A stretch of DNA of 64,000 bases, from assembly GCA_030141605.1 (NCBI GenBank), contig JAQGDQ010000064.1:546116-610115 (forward strand), given 5' to 3'. The notes under the pieces are model-generated. The model did not search any database, was not told the origin of the DNA, and was given only the letters and a program-made list of their open reading frames with translations. Both the position numbers and the translations under genes were made by a program. The stretch comes from Tubiluchus corallicola. Lineage: Eukaryota > Priapulida > Priapulimorpha > Priapulimorphida > Tubiluchidae. Shown in pieces: positions 1-13,200 of the stretch (position 1 is the first letter of the stretch; the number at the start of each line of letters is the position of its first letter).

Positions 1-1248
1 CCATTTGACTTTACAAATTGAGTCTTTCTTCTCTAGCTTCAAGAACACTGGTAGTTTTTTAAGCAGCATGGTCTCCTTTGAGTTTTGAAAATAGGTCTAT
101 CAGTATGTATGAGGCTCCACAATTCGACTGGAGGTGTGAATCCCTTATATTTGAATGCATTGAGAAGGGCTTAAATGCAAATTAAATTTAACAGTTATAA
201 TCTTGAAATGTGAACTTTATAAACTTGATAATATTATCTATTTAATAAGAAGGAAATTCAACTTTTGATTTAAGTCGTAACCTAATATTACATACTTTAA
301 TTTAAAAGAGGAAGAAAAGGGAAATTCAAAGTGTATCTCAAAAAACTTTCCACATATAATATAACATTGATTAATGCTACACAATCCTATGAAACACTTA
401 TGTAATCGAAAAAGAAAGCTCTTAATAATTTGAAATGTTCGCACCAGCTTGTAAAATATCTCTGTTTCCCTGTCCCAGTGTGCACCTGAAATGTTACTGG
501 TTTGCCAAAAATATATTATTAATCTTATTGAAAAGATAAAGAAATTCATACTTTTGTTCAGTTAGTGCATTAATGCTCTGAATATTTTTCAAACTTTTAG
601 CACTGGTATATAAACTTGTTTAAAATGACTTGCTGTCAAAATTTTAATGCCTTAATTGTTAGTATTGGAGTTTAAATTTTCAAGTTTTATACAGCGTTGC
701 TGCTAAAATTTTAGCTTTTCTTACAATATCATGTTCCCAACTTACACGTTGTTTCAAAAATTACAGCCTAAAAATGTAGTAACTACGGAGAGCCGCATAA
801 TAATTTTACGATGCACTAGTTATGTGGTGCATGGGGATGCCATCAATCAAAGGAATATAACCTGCATATTATTTACTGTCACCTGATTTCTTTCAACTGC
901 TGCTAACTTGAGTGACGACAAAATTTAACAAGGAAAGTAAAAAGAACATCATTTGCACTACCTTGCTCATCAAAAGGTAATGGCAGTCAATGAAAAGTCA
1001 AAAATCCTGGTGTCACTTATGTAACCTAAATTCTAAAATATATGTCATTGATAATTACTGGATTTAAATTGGCACCTGATATAAAGTGCATGAGATTTTC
1101 AGATTTATTGATCTGCAGTGATTGCCTGAGACTTGGCAGGTCCGCAGTAGCAAATAAATTAACTGTAGTTACTATATAGTTAGTCTAAATTAAACCAGAT
1201 CACATGTTTGTAGTACATGTAGTGCATATCCCACTTTTACACTTTCAG
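1..1248. other. Upstream flank of the HORMAD gene, no gene recognised
   Basis: AT-rich sequence with no open frame resembling a known protein and no repeat that I can name. The polypyrimidine tract and AG at 1246-1248 look like a 3' splice site just before the HORMAD start codon. One or more non-coding leader exons and the promoter of that gene are therefore likely to lie in this stretch or to the left of the window; I could not locate them. Confidence 0.5.
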
Positions 1249-4200
1249 AAAATGGCTGGGACAGCTCAAATGGTACGTCCACCAAAAACACCTATGGTAG
1301 GTTCTTTTCAGTTTTGCCAGACATATTTTCTAACCTTCAGATAGCTTTTAGTGAAATTATTATTGTCATTTAGAATACATACATGTGCTAGATGTATCAC
1401 TGTTAGACTGTGATAAAATAAAACTAAAAAATATGTGCGCATATTATCAAATAGACATGCTTTTTTACTAAAGTACCAAGACAGTAAAGTAAAGTAAAGC
1501 AAAGCAACTTCCAAATGGAAGAATTTGAAAGTGCATTGTTGTGCTTGAGATAATTTCAAGTGTACCTTTAATCAAACCTATAGGTGAGAAGTTGCTAATT
1601 AATTTAAATCTATTTTCCTTCAAATGATTAGGTGTTTTCTCCAGTTTGCATGTAATATGTATTTTAAAGCAAATAATTCTTATTTATAAGCCCTAGATGG
1701 AGCATCTATTTTATAGGTGTAACTTACTAATGTGATTTATATTTATAGTGGAGTCAAGTATTTCCACCAGAACAGTCAAGTGAGGCACAGTCATCGCTTT
1801 TCATGAAGAAGTTGGTAGCAGTGACAGTGTCAAATATTACGTACTTACGAGCAGTATTTCCAGAGCATGCATTCGGCGATCGATGCTTAGAAGGTGTACA
1901 ATTTTTGTGAATAGTAATACCTGTTATTCGTGAATGTATGTGCATGTTGTTAATGACTTTTCAAGGTGATATTTCTATTTTGTAATATTGCTATATTTGG
2001 CTGAGTGCAGTGGAACATATTTTGTTGTGGTTTATTTCGAAATAAATTGCAAGCTGATAAATAAATAAGAAAATTTGGGCTGGTAGTACTGTGTTTTGTG
2101 GTCAGAGACCAGAATACTAGCTAGAACTTATAGGGGAGTTGCAGGATTTTTTAAGAGAAGTAGGATGAGTTATGCTGAAGTAGGGTTAATGAGATTTTTC
2201 TAATTTTTGAGCTTATATCTGTTGAAAAAAGTTTAATTACTGCGTATTAAAATTGCCTGCACTTGCTGTTCCAGCTAAATGAATCAAAAGAATATTAAGT
2301 TGATTTTGTGTAATGGCAAGTACATGTTAATTGTTGTTAAGTTTGTAGACTTTGGTTAACTAGAAAGTAAGCATCACTGTTCTTGGATCAGGAATATCCT
2401 ATTTGCCCATTTCTTGCCAAGTTTATGGTTTTCAGAAGAAGATCGTGAGAAGCAAGGTCACTTCCTGTAGTCGTAAAATCCGTTTTTGCGTACAAAATTA
2501 CATTTCTTGGAGCAGATCCATTTGTAATGGACATGTCTGAGGGTTATATTGGGGCAGACTACCATTAGTCTATAATAGTCCATAGTTTCATGAAAAATTT
2601 CAGCCTTGTAGGCTGACAACTGTGGCCTGTGCTGGTTTTCAAAGCTAAATTTGACAAAACACCACTGCTACCTGCACTCACTGACAACAAGAACGTGATC
2701 AAGCTTTAGGGACCTGCACTTTATGCCAGATTCACTGCATTCAATCAATATCACACTATGGAAATATTGGTTTTTGTTGTGTCTAAATTATACTAATGGG
2801 ACGTAATTGGATGATAATGTTTACTGTACAATCATAATTATACTGCATATTCAAGTATCTGACTACTAACTAGGACTTAACTAGATAATGAATGGACCAA
2901 TTGCTAGCAAGAAAACCTGCATAGCATAGCCCTCTATGTATTATTTCACTGATCAAGTGTCACTGGTGGTATTTATAAGAAAAAACTGAAATTAGTTACC
3001 TAGGTTGTGCAGTTCCCCATCGTCATAAGGTGACTGACTTTCATAACTTAACACACACAATGGATAACATAGGCCTGCATTGATTTTGGTTCTTGCATAG
3101 TTGTACAGCACTGGAAATTGAGGATGTGCAGAGGGTCTGGGAAAGAGGTTGTGAAACGTATTTTGCAGTTTGAGCTATGTGATGTTGTCTAATAATATGA
3201 GTTATGATAACACTTGTCAATTTCATAGTTATTCACACAAGTAAGTGTGGTTGCATCATTGCTAATGAACACTTTATTTTCTCAGACCTACATTTAAAGG
3301 TACTTCGTGATAATACCTGTTGTCCAGGAGCTTCACTGGTCATTCGATGGGTTAGAGGAGTATTTGATGCTTTGGAAAAGAAATATGTGAGTATAGAGTT
3401 GTAATACCTTTCTATAAATATATGTAATTTCTATGCAACAGCAGTACTAATTAATTTTGTGTTTTATAGACATTTTTTGCAAATTTCTTTGTTGTATTTC
3501 AGTACAAGTGATAACAATGAAATAAGCCCAACATGCTAATTGACTTATTGTTTCCTTTAATACAAAGCCTTCTATACGTCTTTTATATGTTTCCTTACTT
3601 AATTTTCACTCTTACTTATGTTTAGGCTCGAATGATGATTCTTGGTATTTACGCGGATCCTAAAAACCCAGACAAGCTTATTGAGTCGTATACATTCAAG
3701 TTTTCTTATGACAATCAGGGTGGTGTCAGCATTTACAGGTGAATTGTCTGTACTTTCTTTAATGCTAACATTATTTTTCTGCTTTCATTTGCAGCTCTCA
3801 TAGTCTTGCAGTTCTTATTGTTACAATTGTATTTTAAATAAGTGTAGGTAAAGTTTGCAGAGTGTGTGGTGAATGTAAAAATATGCCAAAACTGACTGCT
3901 TAATAGTGTTAAACCATTTAGTAAGGTTTTTAATTTTGTTATTAAAAAATAAGAGATATTTATGAGAAATATTTAGCTTGAAATAGGCATTGTGCATTTT
4001 GCATTATTAGTTCCTAATGTTTTTGAATTTTAAGATCTGGCAAAACTGGGTTTGACGTAAAATTTTTCCATTTCTTGACCAAGTCATTTTTAAATTGTGT
4101 ATTACTTGTTTACTTATTTTGTTGTGGTAAGTTTCTTATATAATGCTTTGCTAGTAACCATGTTAATAATGAATAAAGAAGAAAATAACGAATTAGAAGG

Positions 4201-7200
4201 AATATATATACATACCACACTACGGCATGTTTTTTGCTGCTAAAGTAAAATTATGAAACTTCTTTAGGTCTAGCATGTCAGTATAATACATGGCAAAATT
4301 TTCTTGTACTTGGAAAACAATGCAGTTTTGAAAAAAATTGCTTTTTAGTTATCGAATTAGTGCATTTTTTGTTTAGAAATGAAGACAGTATTATTGAAGC
4401 TCACTCTTCATCTGATACGCGCAAAGCTACGCTCATTCTGCTGCGAACTATTCTTATTCTTACACAGAATCTTGGTCCTCTTCCGGAGCATATCATGATG
4501 ACAATGAAATTGCTGTATTACGATGAAGGTCACTGATTCTACTACATTTTTGAGCGACTGCTAGTAATGGCTACTGTTGCCATATTGAGATTGCCTAACA
4601 TGCTTAAGATACTGCCTTTTAATATTTAAGCATTTAGCAGAGATATGATATATATCTCATGTTTGGGTTCTGTATCGGTATTTCAAATTGAGCAGTAATT
4701 TAGGAGAAGCAATAAACTGAGGTGGAACTATAGTGAGTATAAAAACTGATGTTCATGTGGTCAATGTTCATGTCTGCAAGTTCTGCTAGAATAGCACATC
4801 AGTCCTTACAACACACTTATAGTTAATGATTATTAATATATCTCCTATAGTAGAACGATGTGCACGTTTCTTTCGAGTTTAGCAACTATCTTTTTGACTA
4901 ATATAAAGATTTTATAAGCAGTTTATCTCAGATTTTAAATGTATGCATGTTTCTTTCAAGTTTAGCAAATATCTTCTTGACAACTATAAATATTTTATAA
5001 GCAGTTTATCTCAGATTTTAAATGTAATCAAAGTGTGGAACATGCAATCTGCAGTTTGGTTTGTTAATAATGGCTTATATATTAACTTGTTATTGGCCCA
5101 AGTTGTCTTTAAAGTGCTGGTTAAAGCTTACAGTTCCACACACACACAATGAGTTAGTTAGTGAAGCAGATTAGGATAAGGAATAGGGTTTGGGTTAGGT
5201 TAGAGTTTGGGTTTAGGTTAGGATTGGTTTTAGAGTTAGGATTAGGGTTAGGGTTAGGGTGGACTTCGGGTTTGGGTATTTAAATTGCTTGGGGAATTGC
5301 AAACTCCTTCGAAAGTGCTTTTCTTGATTTTTTAGTTACTCCTCCTGATTATGAACCACCTGGTTTTAAGTCTGCAGGCAGTGACAGTTTTGAATACGAA
5401 GATGATCCTGTTCACATCAGGGTTGGAGATATAGAAACACCGTTTCATTCGTAAGTTTTCTACATTGCATATTGCAAAAGTGTGATGCTCACACGAACAG
5501 TACTCAGCAATTTTTAATTGTCAAAAACTAAAACTAAATTTGCTAACTAAAAACCTATGTAAACAATTGCATTTGAGTAACCAAATGGGGAAAAACTTTG
5601 AGCAAATGGTTGTTTCAAGTGAGTCTTACATTGCATGTACACAAATGTGCTTGGTAAGACATTGCAGGACACTGTAGACAAGCAAACCTTATGGAAATAC
5701 TGTTTATGCCACACTGCTTAAAGTAGTTCTTCTTTATTTTAAAACACGCTAAATCACTTTCCCGTCAGCATATTGCTGTGTGATAGGTATTTAGCTGATA
5801 GTGATCACCTTTGAATGCATACTGATCACGCTTTACGGATTGTGCATTACACACATGGAAGCATTTTATGTGTTTAAATACATACTGTTGTATACGCAAA
5901 CTGTTGTTTGCACTGTTGTATAGATGATCACAGATCATCCATCACTCATTACCCTTTACACGGAGTCCTACCTCTACACAATTCGATACTGTGCAAACTG
6001 GGATCCAGCACTTAATGGCAAGCTTACTTAATATATGATTGGTGGTAAGCCACTGAACTGGCAGAAATGTCTCAATGAGGTTAAATACCTATGATAGTAT
6101 GGCATAATGTGTTTTGAAAATGGCAGTCACCCATCCGTGTACAGATAAGGTGCGGCATTGTTTAACTTTGGTTGCTAGCACAAGTAGCACAGCTCATAAT
6201 CCAGTTTACCTATAAGCTTTGACAGCTGGCTGTATTTTGTTATTGGTCAAATTGTAAATTATGACCTGGGATAAAAATTGTCATGATTTTGTTATTCAGT
6301 GGGCGCTGAATTTATTACACTCACGATTAGTAGAGTCGGTCGCTCAGATTGGCTCAAGAACATTTGATACAGGCCACTCCTGTCCAAATGTATATAAAAA
6401 CCGTCAGTAATTGACTCAAATAATTCTGCATAATTGACTCAATATTTTTGCTTCAGGTACTTAAAGTAAGATACTTGTGTGTGATCAAATAATTTTTGGT
6501 ACTTTTATGTCATTTTTTTCTTTGCCTTTGTGCTGTGTAGTATATATAGCAACGACCATGTTAAGTACCATTCTGTTTGTAAGCAGGTGTGTTTATTTTG
6601 CACTAATATGTTGGCTTAGCATTTTCTTTTGAATCTGTCACCCACTCGTCTGCTGCAGTTAACCTCGCTGCCCAAAGAATTTATGGGAGCTTAACATTTA
6701 AGTGTGTTTTAAGCTCTTGATGCTTTTCACAGAACGTTTAATCAATTAAGTGTTGATGTTATGCAACCAATGCAGCAGGCAGTTACCCTGGCTGTAATCT
6801 GCCAGTATTCTTCGCAACTTTACAAGCGTAAATACCATATAACAACTAAGAACATAGAGTTAATTTTGAAAAATAGAACATAAGCGTAAAAACCTAACAT
6901 TTATTAAAATTCTTGTGACCTTTGCAGTGCCTACTAAGCTGAAGAGTGATGACATACTTCTATACTAGTAATACTACACCCGCCGGCTAACAGATTCATT
7001 TGGTTAATTGGGTCAACACTCTCCCATCCCAAACTCTCCCTATTAAACCGCGCGTACTGTGTAGTATGTTAAAATGTTTTGAACAAATTGCATCTAGTTC
7101 TTTAACATTTCTATTTGCTATTGTTTAAGCATTATGCATTATAAAAGGAAAGTTGTGTTACTTCTGAGTTATAGGTTGTTTGCTGTTTTCTAGCATGAAG

Positions 7201-10200
7201 ATGAGGGTGAAAGTGTCCAAGCGTTATTTTGAAAATACCACTGACAGCCGAGATCGAAAACAAGCAGTGAAGTCATGTGATGGGAAAAAAGCATTTGATT
7301 TGTCTGATTCCGATCAAGCAAATCATTCTCAAATGGAGGTTGATGAGGTATGCTTTGAAATTTGTTATATGCAGTATACTCTCAATTATCCAATTACGAA
7401 TTAAAACCATTGTAGATTATCTGGGAACTACAAGACTTTAGTTCCCTCGTTGTAGGTATAATAATATGGGCAAATCTATGAATAACTTACAGCTACCTTA
7501 TTGATTTGTAAAAATATAATTTGTATTCAACTGTATAAGTGAATCTAACTATTATATTTATAGGTATTTTAAGTCTTTAACAATTTTTACTTGAAAAAAG
7601 GTGGCGCCATGGGTTTTAATAATGTAGATGTGATTTTGGAGAAGTCTTCAAAGTAATATTATTAATTAGTTAAATTGTCGAAGGTTAAGCAAAAACATTT
7701 TAGCAACTCCAAGACATGTAAGACTAGATGTATTTGAATAAACTACTTTCGAGTGACTGAAGGAATATTCTATAGGCTAAATTTTTCTTCTTTGCAATCT
7801 GAATTACACCATCATTCATCCATTCTTTTTTACCTGTCTTCCTTTTAGTGCAAAACTTAGCAGTAGGTACGAGCGCATCTGGTATGTCACACAACGTAGA
7901 TTTAAAATCATTGTATGCATCTTCTGTTTGACAATTCATGGGTAAATTTTCCCATTGCACATTATCTAGTTCATTATGGATTTGCGTAATTATTAAATAA
8001 TGGCTTATAACGGTAGCTTACATTCTTGTAGCAAAGTTTCAATTGAAATTTTAAATCATTGTGGTGACTCACACCTAGCGGAGCAATGTGTACCAAATTT
8101 TGAACACCATTTTCTTCTTTTCTAAATACCAAGTCAAGAATGATTGCCTCAATAGTTTGTCAGTTGATATGCATAAAACTATCTCTCACCCTTTTTAGGA
8201 AAACAACATACAACAAAACTAAGAAAATTTGGCAGATCAATAAAATTTGAACTGTAATTGCTGTAGTGAACTTGATAGTATAAAAATACTATTATGTTAT
8301 GGTTAAATATCCATATTATTTTAACAGTTGTATTTATAAATTTTGACAGTTTTTAGATAATCCAGATAATCAAGTCCCATATGTGTCAGTTTACTTGTTT
8401 CCTAGACTTTTTCAAAATTGTATGATAGAACTGATTATTACCTTTGCATATTATTGCTTTTGCTTTCTTATTTAAGTTGCTATTTCTGCATGAGAATGAC
8501 TATTGCTGCTTATTTTAGTTGTTATACATTAATGCATTTGCATAGTTATTTTTACTTTATTTTGGTTTTGTTTTTGATCTTTGCTTCATAAGAATTGAAA
8601 AGCATGAATAGCTGATATATTTAGTGGATTGATTTAAGCAGAGCCTTCAGTTTTTTTGCTATTATGTTGTTTATCTTGCCACACTTAAGCTTAATTGATT
8701 AATGTTTGTGAGATAGTTACACAACACAACAGTGCTTTTGTTTGAATTATGTTATGTTTTTTTCTGAGTATTGAATATGTATTTGATTTGCTTATTATTT
8801 GGGCCTAGCCTTTGCTTTGCTTTCTTATATTTAACTTGCTTTGTTATTTTGCTTGATTTTTACTGCATTCTTTGACATCATATTTAACTACATTTATACA
8901 TTATTAAATTAATATTTTTCTGTCTATGCTGTAACAGTACTGTGCCACTATGCCGTCTAAAAACTTGCTTTTAATATTTTTGATTGCTATGCACTAGGTG
9001 TCACCAATGAAATAAGCTCAGATAACGTTCACACCATAACACGTATTAATGTAGGCCTGTTCATCAACGTTTCATAATAAAATCCACGGATTTTTTTTCT
9101 TGCCACTGCATACTGTCTATGTCCATACTTTTTCAATGGAGATACATCTTGATGATAAAATAAATTTATAAAATTATTAAAATATTAAAAGGAAACTAGT
9201 TCTGAATGTCATTATTGAACTGCTCAAGCTGAGCAGAAGGGCATATATGCTTAACAGAAGAGAGTATACTATATACAAAAATTGTCAAGTGTAGGACATG
9301 GGTAAACTCAGTATACTTTCTTATATCCCACTACACCACTGAATTCAGCAGCAGACCTGACAGCTTACATTGGCAACATGATACATTAGAGTTGACCAAC
9401 TGGATAACCAGGTTGGACGGTGACTAGCCAGTAAGTCGTAATACTAATGCCCTGATAGGACAACTAATCTGGTGTAGGAGAATGCCAGCTCAATTGAGAC
9501 CATAGTGCTAGCTTTCACATACTGTCTTAAGAAGGAATTAAATAAATCATTTGTTTATTTTTATTTTGCAATTTCCATGAAAGTATTTTGTACTAATGGC
9601 TTTTTAATATTTTCTTTTTAACAGAACAATGATTTAGAAAGTGATAAGCAGGAGAATTTTGTTGACGAGTCAAGTGAACACCATGAATCTCAGTCAAAGA
9701 GGGATACTAAATGTCAGAATGATGAGACACCTACAACAGCCGATAGTGCTCCTCATACTAGCCCAGTAGTTCCTACTTCCAAACGTGATCATTTTTGCAA
9801 TGTTTGAATTCACTAAAACTGAAGTACATGTTGGTGGTGCATTGATAACGATCAGTAGTTTTCGTTATGTCACAATTCAGCAAAATTTGTAACTATCATT
9901 TTGAGCGAATGCAAATTGCAATGTGCACTTTTTAACTCCTTTTTTTAATATATAGCTAATTACAATTAGTTAAATTTATTTATTCCAAAAGTAATATTGG
10001 TTTACCAAATGATGATTTGATAATATTTTGTACACTCTTAATGTACTTATACTGTTTTTTTTATTACTAAGATGTCTCTTTTTGTTGCTAAGGTGATGTG
10101 AATGCAGATAAGCAAACTCCACAACCAGATGATGATGATAACACTGTGAACTGTGCATGTGGATGTAATGAGGTAGGTTAGCTTGTCTTTGCAACCTTCA

Positions 10201-13200
10201 TTCTGTCCTTCAACATTAGTTTATTTGAAAAGTCTTGAATAATCTCTCACTCCATATTAAGAATTATTCATCCATTGGTAGATTTAAACATAACCTGCGT
10301 AACTTTCTTGGATTTTAGAACCTAAATATTTAACTCATGGTATTATTTCAGTTTGTATTCATTGCACTTCCCTTAGAATAGGTTTCTCACACATTATGTA
10401 CATATTTGTATAAGTATTTAATCATTACGGTGATGATAGGCATAAAGATGTTTGTGGTTTTGTTGCCGAATTTGGTATAAACATTGTGCTTGAATGCCCT
10501 CCTCATAGTGCAAGTAGACAGCAACTTGTACAGTACACAATTTATCCTCTGTGCATCAAAACAACGGAATACCATTTAGTGTGTGTTCATTTTAGTCCAT
10601 TATTAAAGCATGATCAATTTATTGCTCTTTTCGATACGGTTAAAAAATTCATTAATGATACTTGGTAGATTTTTAAGTAAATAACCTAACTTGTGCTTTT
10701 TCTTAGATAATCACATTTTTTCATGCAATTGACTTGTAAAAGTAAAACATGGAAAAAGTTTTTGCACATTGAGTAAGGTCTTCATATTAGCTTTGCTGTT
10801 AACAAAAGAGCACTTTATATGTGAAAATTAATAAAAAAATATGTTTATAATTGCCTGCACATATGAGTTTCCATTTTAATGAAACATATTCTGACATAAA
10901 TGGATGCTTTCTACCTTCTGCAAGCTTGTGGCCTCCCTTAAATTTTTCAGCTGTTTTTGTGCTAAATTTTAGGATGATGGGCTGATGATATGGTGCAGTG
11001 AATGCTCCACTTGGCAACATGGCCTTTGCTTCTTAATTGTACTTGAGGATCAAGCACCTAAGATACACGTCTGCAATAGCTGTGCTTCGGTAAGTGCAAT
11101 GTAACTAAAGATTGCACTTTGCTCTTATGTCTTCATTCTGTAGCAAAGGCAACAAATTTTCACTATTTTTACTTTGCTCAGTAGAAATGTTGGATAATTT
11201 ATAAAAATCATGAAATAAGAAAAGAATGAAAATGACATTTTTGTTTGCCAATGTCGATTATCTTCAGGAGAAAAAGTAGAAAAGAAGAAACCACAAAAAA
11301 TTGCTAAATATGGATTTTACTTTATTTATACATTGAAAATACTATAGTGATAGATACAGACATAGAAAAAAGTGCAACCGTAACAGTAAATGAGATCGTC
11401 AAATAATCGCAAAGCGCCTTTGCGGATTGGATTCTTTTATGGTTTTCTTTTGCTGCTACTGTACACTTTTTTCATGACATTTCATGTCCTTTAAGTGGTA
11501 TTTTTTAATGTGTTAGTAATACAAAATCAAAAAAGTTAATAGCAATTTATTGGTGTTTTTCTTTTTATTTTTTTACCTGAAAATAATCCACAATGGTGGA
11601 CTGAAATATTTTTCATCTTTTTTATTGTGTAAATTTTTGTTAATCGGATTTCTTATTGCTATTGAGAATTATCTTTGTGGTGTAAATTTGGATGGTATTG
11701 AGCAAATGTCATAACTTTTTTGAGTGCATGAATGTCCATTTCAGAAAAACCCTGATAATGTTGGTACGGATCCTCAACTTACAGCTATGACCCCGGAAGA
11801 TGCCAAGGTAAAATAAGACTATTCCTAGAAATAAGTCAACTTTTTGCTACAATATTTTTGCATTACATAGTTGTTAAAATTTATAAAAAATATGCAAAAA
11901 CTGTCCCATACTCAAACACAATACAGAGCACCACACTTCGACGTTTCAGCTAATTTCTCTACTGCATTGAAACAACTAGTATAGCGCCCATTTGCAAAAA
12001 ATAAAAACATGCAACATGCATTACGCATAATTTGGCTACCAGCTATACTTTTCTGGAATAAATAAGAAATGACTTTTACGGGCATATTGCAAAAATTGCA
12101 CTTTATTCCCTATTCTTGCAACATGAAAATACTTTTGTCTTGTTTGTTTGGTGATTAGACAAAGTTGGGTTACTTGATTTTAAGCTTCACCTGTGTTATA
12201 TCTAATGATATATAGAGTCTGCAGGCTTTCCTAGACACACCTCTGCATTTGCCTTCTTAGGACGACTTGTGTCATTCCATAGGTTTTAGAAGTCAACAGT
12301 AAGGATAGCATACGTCGCGTTACAGCATACAACCTTTATGAAATACTTGTCTTTGAATAAACGGATGAGTGACATGAGTGAAACACAGAAATGAGAAAGT
12401 ATGCTCACATGATGCACTGCAGATTATATCAACAGTACTTTTCCATCAGTAGCCACTGTGTATTAGCTAGGTTTTGTAACTTACTAATTTTTTATTTATT
12501 TACGATTTGTTTGTATTTGTTTAGCCCAAACAATACAGTCATGTTAGAGAATTAGTGCACAAAAGGAATGCAACGTTATCCTTATTGTAACACCCTCTCA
12601 CAACATACAAAAAGAAAATTGGATACAGTCATTCCGAAGGAACAGAAATTTAATTAAGCCCTGGGAAGTTTACATAAAGTGCACAAGCATAAATTGGGGG
12701 ACTAACTTTGACCATTGCAATTTCGATTTTACAACTTCTAAAAAAGAATGAACTTTACTAGTACTTAGAAATCAGACAGTAGTTATATCGTACAGTTCTC
12801 TGTTACTTAAAAAACTGAAGTTGCTATTTTCCTGTATACACCTGAACACAGTGCATTGTTATGAGTTATACTTTTGTGCTGAAGGCCACTTGTCTTTGGA
12901 GACGTTGCATTATGGCCTGTTTGGAATTCAATAGCCTGGTTCCTGCTAATCTTGCTACAAGACTAGGAGTGGACGAATCTGATGTTGTTGGACTCATTAG
13001 TCGTTTGCAGCAGGAGGGCTTTTTTAAACCTCAACGTGGAAAGAGGTAATGCAATCATCACTTTGCTGATTTGTCAAAGTGTTAACTTGAAACCTAAATA
13101 CAAATTTTAAGATCAATTGAAATTTGTATGCCTTATATCAACTAGTGTGTTCTGGGATATTTAAACAAAAAATGTGATGTATTTCAGAGTTAGTTACAGA

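Noticed and set aside
12861-13049. Independent small gene starting at the ATG at 12861
   Set aside because: The frame opens upstream at a splice acceptor (12851) and continues in phase on both sides as the winged helix of HORMAD.
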